Positions 16,847-26,738 of a stretch of 64,000 nucleotides of DNA are shown one piece after another. The notes under the pieces are model-generated. The model had not been told where the DNA came from. It did not search any database and saw only the letters and a program-made list of their open reading frames with translations. The translations under genes were made by a program, and so were the position numbers. Source of the DNA: Acanthopleuribacter pedis. Its GTDB lineage: Bacteria; Acidobacteriota; Holophagae; Acanthopleuribacterales; Acanthopleuribacteraceae. Where the stretch lies: positions 62,001 to 126,000 of the forward strand of contig NZ_JAFREP010000005.1 in NCBI RefSeq assembly GCF_017377855.1, given 5' to 3'. The number at the start of each line of letters is the position of its first letter. Positions within the stretch are counted from its first letter, which is position 1.

Positions 16847-19800
16847 ATGAGAACGCTTTTCTATGGATCCATTCTCCTGTTATGGTCAATGGCAGGTTTT
16901 GCCCAGGTTCCACCTGAGTTTCAAATTGACGGCCCCGGCGGCGAGCCGCTGGCTGATATTCCCACGCGTGGTTCGACCGTTTTGTTCGACACCACCGACG
17001 ATTCACCCGCAACCTCGGGTGGTATTTTGTCCCAGCGCGTTACCGATACGGAAATTTCCCCCGGTGTTGACTGGACCCTAACCGCGGCAGACGATTTCGT
17101 CATTCCCGGTACCGCCAAAGCATGGCGCATTGAGTCCATCCTGGTCCAGGGCAACTACTCCAACGGTGGTGGCGGTCCCGAGGGGCCCGCGGCGTCCGTG
17201 AACATTTACATTTTGGGTGACAGTGGCGGCTTGCCCGACACCACCGATCTTTCCGGTAGTGCCATTTACGCTTTGGAAAACGTCACCCCGACCGACGTCC
17301 AGTCGGCTGACTTTCAAATCAACTTACCCGGTGGCGGCGTAATTTTGACGCCCGGCACCTACTGGCTGGCGGTTCGCACCAACCAATCTTTCTCTGCAGC
17401 CGGCCAATGGAACTGGCGGTATTCCAACTCCGCCGACGATTTGCACGAGAGTGCGTACACCGCGAACGCGTTGATTTCCGGTTGTATCGACGCTTGGGGC
17501 GCGCGGATTGCGACTTGCGCCCAGGGTGCCGAGCCTTTGGACGACCTTTCGTTCCGCATTGACGGCGATCTTTTGGTTGCCGGCACAACCGTAACCGGCA
17601 ACAACCTGTCGGTTTCGGAAGGTGGCGGAACCGCTTCCTTCGAGATCGTTCTCGACGCGCCGCCAACCGCCGCGGTTGACATTGCATTGGCTTCCGACGA
17701 CGTAACCGAAGGAACCGTGGCGCCTGCAACGCTTTCTTTCTCTTCCGCCAACTGGGACGTGCCCCAATCCGCCACCGTTACGGGTGTCGACGACGGCGTG
17801 GCCGACGGCAACGTTGCGTTCAACATCACCACCACCGCAACGTCCGGGGATGGTGATTTCGATGGGATTGCTGTTGACGATGTGGCGGTGACCAACCTTG
17901 ACGACGAGTCAGCCAACATCCAGGTAACCCCTACAACCGGCTTAATGACGACTGAGGCCGGTGGTACCGCGAACTTCACCATCAGCGCGACCACCACACC
18001 CGGCGGTGGCGAAACGATTACGATTCCTCTGAGCAGTTCCAACACCAACGAAGCCACGGTTCCCGCCTCTGTAGACCTGAACCCCGGTAACAGTTACTCG
18101 GCAATGGTCACCGTCACCGGTGCCGACGATATGGTTGACGACGGCGATCAGCCCTTCACCATTACGACCGGTGATCCCACCAGTACCAACGGAACCTACG
18201 ATGCCTTGGGCGCCGGTGATGTTGCCGATGTGACCGGTACCAACACCGATGACGACACCGCCGGTTTCACCGTAACGCCTAACGGCGCGGAGCCTCTGGC
18301 TACCAGTGAAACCGGAACCACCAACTTCTTTGACGTGGTGCTCGACAGCATGCCGACCGCGGATGTGGTCATCGGCATTGAAACCTCCGACGTTTCCGAG
18401 GGTACCGCCGATGTTTCCAGTTTGACCTTTACCACCGCTAACTGGAACGTGTCGCAACGGGTGACGGTAACCGGTGCAAACGACTTTATCGTTGACGGGA
18501 CCATCGACTACTCCATCATTACCCGTCCGGCGGCATCCACCGATGCGAACTACAACGGTTTGGATCCTGCCGACGTAACCTTCGCCAACGCGGACGAAGG
18601 CGATTCGGCCGGCGTGACCGTTACGCCCAATGCCACGCCCATCGTCACCGATGAAAACGGCACGGCAACCGACTTCTTTACCGTTGTGCTCGATGCGCAA
18701 CCTTCCGCCGACGTGATGATCAACGTGTCTTCGCAAGATCCTCAAGAGGGTGTCGCGGATCAGACCGTCTTGACCTTCACCAACGCAAACTGGAATCAAC
18801 CACAAACGGTGAACGTGACCGGTGTTGACGACATGATTGCCGACGGAAACGTGAACTTCTCCATCATCCTGAGCGACACGACCAGTACCGATCCCACCTG
18901 GCAAGGTGTTCCGGTTGACGATGTGCTCTGCTTGAACAACGACAACGATACCGCCGGCGTGACCGTGACCCCGGTTGCCGTCACTACCTCGGAGACGGGT
19001 ACAACCGATACCTTCACGGTTCAATTGGATACCTTCCCCATGGAAGATGTGACCATCGCGCTCGCTTCCAGCAATACCGCGGAAGCCACCGTTTCACCCG
19101 CGTCATTAACCTTTACTTCCGCCAACGGTACCACCTCGCAAATGGTCACCGTAACGGGTGTCGATGACGCGGTTGCCGACGGTAACCAAAACTTCACCAT
19201 CACCACGACCGCAACTTCCGTGGACACCGCCTACAACGGCATCGCGGTAGCGGATGTTTCCGGTGTGAACGTTGACGATGATACGCCTTCCATTACCGTG
19301 AACCCCACCACCCTGACCGTGAATGAAGCCGGTCCCGCCGGTACCTTCACCATTTCCTTGGGTGCGGCGCCCACGGCCGACGTCAACATCCCCATCACCT
19401 CCAGCGATCCTTCCGAGGTAACCGTATCTCCCGCGACCGTGACCATTACCACCGCCAATACACCGGCGACCGTAACGGTTACCCCCGTTGACGACGGTGA
19501 CAACGAAGGCGACTTGAGCTACACCATCACGGTGGGTGATCCCACCTCAACCGACGCAAACTACGATGCGTTCGGCGACGGTGACACCGATGACGTAACC
19601 GTGACCATCACCGATGACGACACCACCGCTTGCGGTACCGTGACCTTGAACATCACCATCGGTGGTTCCATTGTGGCCAACGGTACCCCCGGCTGTGTAT
19701 TCTCGCTTTACAATGCCAACGGTTCTACCAACCCCGCCGATTGGACCCTCATTGAAGGTCCCATCACCATCCCCGCTTCCGGTACCATCACCTTGAGTGC

Positions 19801-19978
19801 AACCGGCGCGCCCGACACTTCTTATGTTGCCGCCGACGGTGGCAACGTGATCCTGAACCCCGGTGGTGCTCCGGTCTTGACCGTACCTACCTTGGGTGAA
19901 TGGGCACTGATTGGTTTTGTCCTGTTGCTGATGGGTGCCGCCATGGCGATCTCCCGCAAGCAACGCGGTAACGCCTAA
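16847..19978 (+). CDS. Secreted Calx-beta repeat protein with IPTL-CTERM sorting signal
   Basis: 1043 residues. Signal peptide (about 1-20, ending FAQ), an N-terminal beta-rich domain (about 21-245), then six tandem Calx-beta-like repeats of roughly 110 residues (about 245-925). Each repeat has the pattern DV.I...SSD..E.TV.P..LTFT..NW...Q.VTVTGVDD...DG and ends near a DDDTA segment. The C-terminus VPTLGEWALIGFVLLLMG plus a basic tail is an IPTL-CTERM signal: motif, hydrophobic helix, arginines. Such signals mark proteins for processing and surface attachment or release. No processing enzyme gene lies nearby. Repeat acidity suggests calcium binding. GGAG ribosome site at 7 bases. Confidence 0.9.
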   Translation: MRTLFYGSILLLWSMAGFAQVPPEFQIDGPGGEPLADIPTRGSTVLFDTTDDSPATSGGILSQRVTDTEISPGVDWTLTAADDFVIPGTAKAWRIESILVQGNYSNGGGGPEGPAASVNIYILGDSGGLPDTTDLSGSAIYALENVTPTDVQSADFQINLPGGGVILTPGTYWLAVRTNQSFSAAGQWNWRYSNSADDLHESAYTANALISGCIDAWGARIATCAQGAEPLDDLSFRIDGDLLVAGTTVTGNNLSVSEGGGTASFEIVLDAPPTAAVDIALASDDVTEGTVAPATLSFSSANWDVPQSATVTGVDDGVADGNVAFNITTTATSGDGDFDGIAVDDVAVTNLDDESANIQVTPTTGLMTTEAGGTANFTISATTTPGGGETITIPLSSSNTNEATVPASVDLNPGNSYSAMVTVTGADDMVDDGDQPFTITTGDPTSTNGTYDALGAGDVADVTGTNTDDDTAGFTVTPNGAEPLATSETGTTNFFDVVLDSMPTADVVIGIETSDVSEGTADVSSLTFTTANWNVSQRVTVTGANDFIVDGTIDYSIITRPAASTDANYNGLDPADVTFANADEGDSAGVTVTPNATPIVTDENGTATDFFTVVLDAQPSADVMINVSSQDPQEGVADQTVLTFTNANWNQPQTVNVTGVDDMIADGNVNFSIILSDTTSTDPTWQGVPVDDVLCLNNDNDTAGVTVTPVAVTTSETGTTDTFTVQLDTFPMEDVTIALASSNTAEATVSPASLTFTSANGTTSQMVTVTGVDDAVADGNQNFTITTTATSVDTAYNGIAVADVSGVNVDDDTPSITVNPTTLTVNEAGPAGTFTISLGAAPTADVNIPITSSDPSEVTVSPATVTITTANTPATVTVTPVDDGDNEGDLSYTITVGDPTSTDANYDAFGDGDTDDVTVTITDDDTTACGTVTLNITIGGSIVANGTPGCVFSLYNANGSTNPADWTLIEGPITIPASGTITLSATGAPDTSYVAADGGNVILNPGGAPVLTVPTLGEWALIGFVLLLMGAAMAISRKQRGNA

Positions 19979-20009
19979 CACAATCGTTCTTGATCGTTTC
20001 TAGAAATCT

Positions 20010-20042
20010 GGGTCGAAGGCTCCCGCCTTCGGCCCATTTTTT
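20010..20042 (+). terminator. Rho-independent terminator
   Basis: Stem GGGTCGAAGGC / GCCTTCGGCCC with a 4-base loop, followed by a T run. It ends the Calx-beta gene transcript. Confidence 0.9.
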
Positions 20043-20270
20043 GTTTGCCCGGCGTAGCGGGCAAACCCGGCCGACTGAAACAAATTGGAAATGGATTGAT
20101 TACCCCCGGTTCACCCCACGCGCCGGCCGCCGGCGCCGAGGCGAAAATGAGGGCTTCTGCAACCAAGCGCACGTCCCTGCCGTGGCAAGCTCGCCCGTTC
20201 TTTGAAATAATGAACCCTTTGGCGGCTGTTACCTCCGTCGAACGCGATATTAAACGCTAAAGGTGCTGTG

Positions 20271-21455
20271 ATGCAGTGGTTGCTTCTTTGCTTCTTGACC
20301 CTGTTGGGAGCCGGCGAGGTGCTGGTCCTCAAGAACGGAAAAAAAATGTTGGCCGAACGGGTGGAGCGAAACGGTGGCACGGTTTCCATTACCCACAAAG
20401 GTCAAACCTTCGCACTGCCGGAGAACATGGTGAACTGGGAAGCCTCCGCCAAGGCAACCGAGGAATGGCGTGAACGGGTGGAAACAGATCAGAACGCGCG
20501 CCGCAAAGCGGCCGAGGCCAAACGTCAGGCCGAGGAAGAGCGCTACAAACTGAAAGACCCTACCGGTCTCACCAACAAAAACTACCAATCGAGCAGACCC
20601 GCGGCGACAAGCGGCAAAATCACCTTGGAATACCGTTTGGAAGGGAACAACATCATCGTGGGGCTGCACCTCAACAAGCGCGGGCCTTTTGATATTGTGT
20701 TGGATACCGGTGCTTCCAAGACCGTGATTGATCCCGCCCTGTTGGAGCAGGTTGGTGGCAGCAATACCGGCCAATCGATTCCCATGACCGGGGTGGCGGG
20801 CAAAATCGTCCACGCCAAAATGTACAAAATGAATGAACTCTCCTTGGCCGGTGCGCGCGTTTCCAGCATGTCGGTTCTGGGCAACCGCATCCACGCGCTG
20901 ACCTCCGGTGGGATCTACGGTTTGTTGGGCCAGGATTTTCTCAACCACTTTATCGTTAACATCAACACCGCTACCAAAGTGATTACCCTGGAACCCCACA
21001 ACCTGCACAACAATCAAGGCACCGAAGCCTTCGATCCACGACAGTTCGGCGAACAACTGGAGACCTTTTTTCGTGAACTGGACCAAGTGGGTCGTGACAC
21101 CTTGCGCTACACCGACGATTTGGTACGTCGGGATCAAGCGGAGCGGCGGGTGATGTCCCAATTGCGTGGCAAAACCACGCGGCTCAAACAGGAATCCAGT
21201 TCCTTGTTCAGCAAGATCGGGCGATTGGATGAGGAAGCCTTAAGTGAGGAGGGCCGCCAATCGGTCCAGCGTTTGCGTACCTGTCAGCCCGGCCTGAGCC
21301 GGATCTTCCGCGTGCTTGATTCGCTCAATTCCTCCCTCGCACAAAGCCGCAAGTTAGAAGGGGATCGCGGCGCGGTGACGGAATACAAGGGCGAGCTTTT
21401 GAACAAGGCACGCACCGTCCGCGAAAGTTTTAATCAATACCGCGATTGCCTCTAG
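20271..21455 (+). CDS. Retropepsin-like aspartic protease, exported
   Basis: 394 residues. A hydrophobic N-terminus (MQWLLLCFLTLLGAGEV) looks like a signal peptide. A charged helical linker (about 60-105) leads to a single-chain retropepsin-like domain with the active-site motif VLDTGASKTVID (near 142-153) and YGLLGQDFL further on. The C-terminal 140 residues are helical and charged (coiled-coil-like). The family cleaves proteins as a dimer, with one catalytic Asp per chain. ATG 20271 is preceded by AAAGG; a GTG lies directly upstream. Substrate unknown; it could process secreted proteins such as its neighbour, but nothing shows that. Confidence 0.82.
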   Translation: MQWLLLCFLTLLGAGEVLVLKNGKKMLAERVERNGGTVSITHKGQTFALPENMVNWEASAKATEEWRERVETDQNARRKAAEAKRQAEEERYKLKDPTGLTNKNYQSSRPAATSGKITLEYRLEGNNIIVGLHLNKRGPFDIVLDTGASKTVIDPALLEQVGGSNTGQSIPMTGVAGKIVHAKMYKMNELSLAGARVSSMSVLGNRIHALTSGGIYGLLGQDFLNHFIVNINTATKVITLEPHNLHNNQGTEAFDPRQFGEQLETFFRELDQVGRDTLRYTDDLVRRDQAERRVMSQLRGKTTRLKQESSSLFSKIGRLDEEALSEEGRQSVQRLRTCQPGLSRIFRVLDSLNSSLAQSRKLEGDRGAVTEYKGELLNKARTVRESFNQYRDCL

Positions 21456-21601
21456 CCCACTTTACGCCCCAAGCACTGGCCGCGGTCTCGCCCCACTTGC
21501 AGACCGTTTCCCAGGTTTGAAGTGAAGGTTCATCGGCCCGCATCCGATAGATAGAGGACCAGCGCGATTCACGGAAGCCAAGTGGATGTCATGCGGCTTT
21601 G

Positions 21602-21610
21602 TGGTAATAT
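21602..21610 (+). promoter_or_regulatory. Extended -10 promoter of the Hsp70-like operon
   Basis: TGGTAATAT (TG, one base, TAATAT) about 50 bp before the first start codon. No clear -35 element. Confidence 0.4.
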
Positions 21611-21658
21611 ATCAACGCAGAAAAAAAGAGAAGCATCCGAAAAGACGGTGGATGAGAT

Positions 21659-23848
21659 GTGAGTGGACCCGTGGCGAAATCTTTGCAGCCTGATCGCAAG
21701 ACCAAAAAGATCCTAGTCGATCTGGAGAACCTATCTCCCGGTTTGTTACAGGTCAAAGTGCGCTGGTTTTTTGAAGCGGGTCGTCTCGAAACGGCGTGGC
21801 ATGCCGCCGCCTTGTTGGTGCGATCTAGGGCGGATGAGGCGGGGTTGGCACTTTGGCGCGCCATCCACGCGGCTTGGTTTGATCAAGCGCTATCTCGTGG
21901 CGATTCAGCGCGGTGCCAGGAATTGTTGGGCCAAGTAGCGCCGGGTATGGACGCGCGCTTTCACCACACCGGCGCGGTGCAACTCGCCCTAAAAACCACA
22001 CCAACGCGGCTCCCCCCGGCATGGCTGGCCGGTCTTGATGGATCCGCCGGCCTACCCGCCGGTGTCGCCCGTCGCCTGGAGGCGCGCTTCGCGGCGAATT
22101 TTTTGTGGTTTCATCCCGAGCAAAAGGTCCCCCAAGAGGCCGCCGTTTTTGCCGTGCGGCTTGAGGCGGCCCGGCGGGCGCTTGCCGCCTTTTGTGGTGG
22201 CGATGCGCCGGCGGCACGGACCGCGTTAAAAGCATTGCCTTTTGATTCGGGTTTTCGTGACTTGGCCTTGGTGCTTAAGGCGGGTTTGGCCGCGGATCAA
22301 AACAACCGGCTCCCCGAGGTAGCGCGTCGTTTGGCGACGGATTCACCATTTTTACCCTTGTGGCGTGTCGTGGTGGCGGCCCGGCAACCCGTTACCTCTC
22401 TGTTGGTTTGGGAAGGGCGACCGGCCTATGAACGCCGCCTCATCGCCGGGCTAAACGGCCTGGATGAACGGGATTACGGCTTGTTGGTTTGTTTGCGAGA
22501 CGAAACCCTGGCCCCCGAGGCCCGGCTCAAGGCATTGATTCCTTTTCACCGCGAACTAACCCAACGCGATCCCGACGCCGCCGCGCGGGTGGCGCATTTT
22601 GCGGTCCAGTGGTTGCCCCTGATCGCGCCGGACCCCGCGTGCGACGCATACTGGCCCCGCCACGAGCGGGAGTGCCTGTTGGTTTCGGCCAAACGCGCGG
22701 AGGAAACCCGCGACCGTTTCGGCGCCGCCGCCTTGTGGTTCGAACTGGCGGATCATCCTGAAAATGCATCGAGCTTGGACCGCCGCGTGGCCGTCAAACA
22801 CGGCTTGACCCTGCTGCTCGAAATGGAACGGGGTGGTTTTGACTGTCTCAGTTTTGGTTTTGATGTCTGGCCGCGCTTGGAGCATTGTGTGGCCGAGGCG
22901 CCGGATGAACAAGATACGTGGCATCTTCTCTTGGATTGGCTGGCCGCCGATGTGCATCCCGGCCCGCGGGTATGTCGTTGGCTGACGCGGGTTTGCGAGG
23001 AACAGGTCGATTCGGCGCCCATCATGCGCAAGGCCTGGGGGTTGGCACGGCACGTGGCGGATACCGACCTGCTCTGTCGCATCGCTTTGGCCTTGGCGAG
23101 CTTGGAACCGGCGGCGCGCGATGTGCGCACCCACCTCATCGGTCGGCTCCAACAGGTTTTGGTGGCGACCGAGGACCCCGCCGAGCGGATCAAGCTGTTG
23201 GCGGCCTTTGACCAGTGCGCGCGCGCCCATCTCGATCGCGCCTTGTTTTACCTTTACGACCATCATTTCAACCCGACCACGGAACCGGCGCCTTTGGATT
23301 GGCGTGAAAAACTGACACCCCTGCGTGGCCGTGCAACCCACATGATGCGCTGGCTCCATCAGGCCGCCCGGCTTGGAAAGGCCCCGGACTGGCCCGAACT
23401 CGATTTCGACGCCTTAGGTGAGTGCATCGCGTGGCGACCCGATGCGGCCGAGCTGCAACAGTTCCTTGATGACTGGTCGGCCTGGGAGGATCCCGAACTC
23501 CACGAACCGCTAATGACCCTCGCGGCCAAGGCATGGGCGCCCGCTATGGCCGCCACCGAGGAGGATGGTCGTCTGGCTGCATCCTGGGTACAGTTGGTGG
23601 AAACCGCGCTCGAACTTGATTGGCTTTCCCTTGCCGATCAACTGCTTAAGCACCGCGGCGATGTGAACCATGCGTGTGTGTGTTTGTTGCAGGGCCGTCT
23701 TTTACTCGCCCAGGGGAAGCGGGTCCCGCCGGCGTTGCTGCAACGCTTGGACGACAGCTTGTTTGAGGCGGTCGCCCACGATGAAACCGAACTGGCGGGC
23801 CGTATCGAACATTTTTTTGCCTTGCTCGAAGAACACGGCGACGGCTAG
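21659..23848 (+). CDS. Large helical protein of unknown function, first gene of the Hsp70-like operon
   Basis: 729 residues from a GTG start. It is rich in Leu, Ala, Trp and Arg, with many short amphipathic helices, as in TPR/HEAT-like solenoids, but I cannot assign a repeat family. No signal peptide, membrane segment or catalytic motif is visible. It is followed 12 bp later by the J-like gene and then GrpE-like and DnaK-like genes on the same strand, so a role as adaptor or client of that chaperone set is the main inference. Function otherwise unknown. Confidence 0.8.
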   Translation: MSGPVAKSLQPDRKTKKILVDLENLSPGLLQVKVRWFFEAGRLETAWHAAALLVRSRADEAGLALWRAIHAAWFDQALSRGDSARCQELLGQVAPGMDARFHHTGAVQLALKTTPTRLPPAWLAGLDGSAGLPAGVARRLEARFAANFLWFHPEQKVPQEAAVFAVRLEAARRALAAFCGGDAPAARTALKALPFDSGFRDLALVLKAGLAADQNNRLPEVARRLATDSPFLPLWRVVVAARQPVTSLLVWEGRPAYERRLIAGLNGLDERDYGLLVCLRDETLAPEARLKALIPFHRELTQRDPDAAARVAHFAVQWLPLIAPDPACDAYWPRHERECLLVSAKRAEETRDRFGAAALWFELADHPENASSLDRRVAVKHGLTLLLEMERGGFDCLSFGFDVWPRLEHCVAEAPDEQDTWHLLLDWLAADVHPGPRVCRWLTRVCEEQVDSAPIMRKAWGLARHVADTDLLCRIALALASLEPAARDVRTHLIGRLQQVLVATEDPAERIKLLAAFDQCARAHLDRALFYLYDHHFNPTTEPAPLDWREKLTPLRGRATHMMRWLHQAARLGKAPDWPELDFDALGECIAWRPDAAELQQFLDDWSAWEDPELHEPLMTLAAKAWAPAMAATEEDGRLAASWVQLVETALELDWLSLADQLLKHRGDVNHACVCLLQGRLLLAQGKRVPPALLQRLDDSLFEAVAHDETELAGRIEHFFALLEEHGDG

Positions 23849-23860
23849 GAGCATCCCATC

Positions 23861-24235
23861 ATGGAACCCGCAACAGAAACGTCTCACGATCTGGGAAAAA
23901 GACTATTGTGTCTGGTCGATCCATTTGAAATACTGGGTGTTACCCCCGCGGATGACAATGAGACGGTGCGCCGCGCCTTTCTCGCTTTGGTGCGCCGATT
24001 CCCGCCGGAACGGGCGCCGCGCGTTTACCAACACGTCCGCGCCGCCTACGACGCGTTACGCTGCCCCGCGGGCCGTCGCGCCTTGCGCCTGACGGATCGT
24101 CGCGCACCGGCGACCGCCCCCTTGGTTGCCGACCTGCAGGCCCGCTTGCGGTTGCAAACCGCCGCGGTCGCGCCGGACGATGTGCGGCAACTGTTTTGCC
24201 AAAACGGGGAAAACCACGAAGAGCCAACGTCCTGA
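23861..24235 (+). CDS. J-domain-like protein without the HPD motif
   Basis: 124 residues. Residues about 18-66 align with a J domain: DPFEILGVTPADDNETVRRA (helices I-II) and VYQHVRAAYDALR (helix III). In the loop where J proteins carry HPD, which stimulates Hsp70 ATPase, this one has FPP (47-49, in RRFPPERAP). It therefore either works differently or belongs to a J-like group with its own loop motif. The C-terminal half is Arg/Ala-rich with no zinc-finger region. AGGAG precedes the ATG. It lies in an operon with GrpE-like and DnaK-like genes. Confidence 0.8.
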   Translation: MEPATETSHDLGKRLLCLVDPFEILGVTPADDNETVRRAFLALVRRFPPERAPRVYQHVRAAYDALRCPAGRRALRLTDRRAPATAPLVADLQARLRLQTAAVAPDDVRQLFCQNGENHEEPTS

Positions 24236-24251
24236 AAGCACGGGAGGGAAC

Positions 24252-24944
24252 ATGCCGAAAGCGCCGGCCGATATCGAACCCCTGGTAGAACGGTTCCGCC
24301 ACTACCTGAGCCAGGATTGCCCTGAGCCGAATCCCGAGGCCGACATGGGCGCAAGCGCGCTGGTCTTGCACCGGGAAATGACCCAGCTCAAGAGCGAGGT
24401 TCGCCGCGAAACGCGGATCCTACAAGACGGTTTGCAACAGTTCGAGGGTGCCTGTGCCGCGATTGAAGTGAGTCGTGGCGTGATGGAACAACTTGGCGCG
24501 ACCCAACAGGCGGATCTGGATGCACGGGTTGAAACCCAGGTGCGCGAACTGATACGGCCGATCCTGCTGGACATGATCATGGTTTGCGACAAGTTACACG
24601 CGGAACACCAAGCCATGAAGGATTTTAAGCCTGGCTGGTCGGGTCGGGTCTTTGCCAAAGAAGCCAAGTTGTTGGCGACCGTGACGGAAGGGCGCGAGGC
24701 GCTGACACATCGGCTCCAAAATCAATTGGCACAATACGGGCTGGAACCCATCCCGACGCTGGGATTGCCTTTTGACGGTCGATTCATGAAAGTTGGCGAA
24801 GTGGTGCATCAGGCGGATCAAGAAGACGGCCTGGTCACGGGGGAGTTATTGCCCGGTTACACCTGGCGCGACGAGGTGTTGCGGTATGCCGAGGTGCAAG
24901 TGAACCGCGGCGAAGGAGGCAACGATGGCGCCCCATCGTCCTGA
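24252..24944 (+). CDS. GrpE-like nucleotide exchange factor
   Basis: 230 residues. The N-terminal two-thirds is a long charged helical region as in GrpE; the C-terminal part (about 175-225) has the GrpE beta-domain pattern LPFDGRFMKVGEVV, GLVTGELLPGYTWRDEVLR and AEVQVNRG. The family releases ADP from DnaK. The spacing between helix and beta domain is longer than in canonical GrpE, so it is divergent. ATG 24252 has GGGAGGG upstream. It overlaps the DnaK-like gene by 20 bp. Confidence 0.82.
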   Translation: MPKAPADIEPLVERFRHYLSQDCPEPNPEADMGASALVLHREMTQLKSEVRRETRILQDGLQQFEGACAAIEVSRGVMEQLGATQQADLDARVETQVRELIRPILLDMIMVCDKLHAEHQAMKDFKPGWSGRVFAKEAKLLATVTEGREALTHRLQNQLAQYGLEPIPTLGLPFDGRFMKVGEVVHQADQEDGLVTGELLPGYTWRDEVLRYAEVQVNRGEGGNDGAPSS

Positions 24945-26724
24945 CCTCCCGCCGGGTCCCATTGTCGGCATTGACCTGGGTACCACCAACTCTGAAATAG
25001 CCGTGTACCGCGAGGGTCGCGTCGATTTACTCGGTGATCCCATCATTTTGCCCTCGGTGGTGGGCTGCGACGAATCGGGTCGTTTCATGGTCGGCGAGGC
25101 CGCCAAAAACCAGTTCGCCCTGTTCCCGGAACGGACCGTTCGTTCGGTGAAACGGCAAATGGGCGGCACGCAAAAGATCCATCTGGGTGATTCCGCCTTC
25201 CGGCCGGAGGAAATCTCCGCGCTGATTCTCAAAGAACTGAAACGCCGCGCGGAAGCGGCCTTGGGGGTTCCAGTCCGCCGTGCCGTGATCACCGTACCCG
25301 CTTATTTCAGCGACGCCCAGCGTCAGGCCACTTTTGCCGCCGCCGAACTGGCCGACCTGGAAGTGATGCGTATGATTCACGAACCCACCGCGGCGGCCCT
25401 TGCCTACGAAGTGGGCAAGGAGGGCCGGCGCCATTTGTTGGTTTACGATTTGGGCGGCGGCACCTTCGACGTCTCGGTGGTGACCATCGAACAGGACGTT
25501 TTGGAAGTGATGGCAAGCACCGGTGACCGGCGCTTGGGCGGGGACGACTTCGACCAGTGTTTGGTGCGCCACTTTTTCGAGGAACTCAAAAAAAGTTACA
25601 GCTTGGATGCGGATGCCTTGCAGGGTCGCCTTGCCGCGGCGTTGCTCAAAACGGCGGAGGCGACCAAGGTCCATCTCAGCGATTTCCCGTTTGCGGTGGT
25701 GGAGGAAGCATATATTGGCGAAGATGCAGCGGGTACGGCGATGCACCTGCGCTGCGAGGTTACCCGCGAAGAATTCGAACAGATGATTACGCCCCTGGTC
25801 GACCGCACCATGGAAGCCGTGCAGAAAGCCTTGCTTGAGGCTGAACTCACCGTGTTGGACATTGAAGAGGTGGTGTTGGTTGGGGGAAGCACCCGCACGC
25901 CCTTTATCCAAAAGTCGCTGGAGCGTTTGTTCGGTCTGGTACCGCGTGGCGGGATTCACCCGGAACTGTGCGTGGCCACCGGGGCCGCGGTGCAGGCCGC
26001 GGTAATCGACGGCGTCGAGGTCGATTCGGTGCTGCTGGACGTCACGCCCTATACCTTCGGCACCAACGCCATTGACGCCGCGTCCGGCGGGGAGAAACCC
26101 TACAACCCCCATTTCTTTGCGCCCATAATTCGCAAGAACACACCGATCCCGGTCACCAAGTCCGAGGTGTTCTGCACCGTTAACGAGAACCAAAAAGAAG
26201 TCGAAATCAAAATTTACCAGGGTGAAAGCGATGATGTGCGCGACAACCTGCTGATTGGTGATTTCACCGTCACCGGTTTATCGCCCGCGCCTGCCGGGAA
26301 CTTGGTTACCGTGCAGTTGTCGCTGACTGCCGACGGCATTTTGGAAGTCACCGCCCAAGAGAAGGTCAGCGGTCTGCAGAAATCGCTGGTGATTCGACGT
26401 TCGATTCAGGCGGGTGACGGTCAAAGCATCTCGGCGGCGAAGGAGCGCATCGAGCGGTTGTTCGCCGAGGGTGAAAAAGGGTCGGCGACCGTTGATGCGG
26501 CCGAGGACGGTTCGGAGGAATCTTTGAGCGAGGATACCGCGACCGAAGTCATGGACCTGATCGCACGGGCCGAGTCCTTGTTGCCCAAATTAACGGGCAA
26601 TGATGCGCGTGATGTCGCTACCTGCTTGGCCGCGGTGAAGGATGCGGCCAACGAAGGCGACGAGGCCAAGTTAGACGAACAAAGCAGTCGTTTGGACGAT
26701 CTGCTGTTTTACCTGGAAATGTAG
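24925..26724 (+). CDS. Hsp70/DnaK-family chaperone, accessory type
   Basis: 599 residues. All Hsp70 ATPase signatures are present: VGIDLGTTNSEIAVY (about 13-27), DLGGGTFDVSVV (about 175-186) and VLVGGSTRTPFIQ (about 316). A substrate-binding domain follows (NENQKEVEIKIYQGE), with a shorter, acidic C-terminal lid than standard DnaK (usually about 630 residues). AAGGAGG lies before the ATG. Because its J-like and GrpE-like partners are divergent, this looks like a dedicated secondary Hsp70 rather than the housekeeping DnaK; that is inference from context. Confidence 0.93.
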   Translation: MAPHRPDLPPGPIVGIDLGTTNSEIAVYREGRVDLLGDPIILPSVVGCDESGRFMVGEAAKNQFALFPERTVRSVKRQMGGTQKIHLGDSAFRPEEISALILKELKRRAEAALGVPVRRAVITVPAYFSDAQRQATFAAAELADLEVMRMIHEPTAAALAYEVGKEGRRHLLVYDLGGGTFDVSVVTIEQDVLEVMASTGDRRLGGDDFDQCLVRHFFEELKKSYSLDADALQGRLAAALLKTAEATKVHLSDFPFAVVEEAYIGEDAAGTAMHLRCEVTREEFEQMITPLVDRTMEAVQKALLEAELTVLDIEEVVLVGGSTRTPFIQKSLERLFGLVPRGGIHPELCVATGAAVQAAVIDGVEVDSVLLDVTPYTFGTNAIDAASGGEKPYNPHFFAPIIRKNTPIPVTKSEVFCTVNENQKEVEIKIYQGESDDVRDNLLIGDFTVTGLSPAPAGNLVTVQLSLTADGILEVTAQEKVSGLQKSLVIRRSIQAGDGQSISAAKERIERLFAEGEKGSATVDAAEDGSEESLSEDTATEVMDLIARAESLLPKLTGNDARDVATCLAAVKDAANEGDEAKLDEQSSRLDDLLFYLEM

Positions 26725-26738
26725 GGGCGGTGGCTGAG

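Noticed and set aside
17942-19024. 360-codon minus-strand frame
   Set aside because: Antisense shadow of the Calx-beta repeats; its periodic Gly/Val/His composition comes from the repeat DNA.
25027-26193. 388-codon minus-strand frame
   Set aside because: Antisense of the DnaK-like gene.
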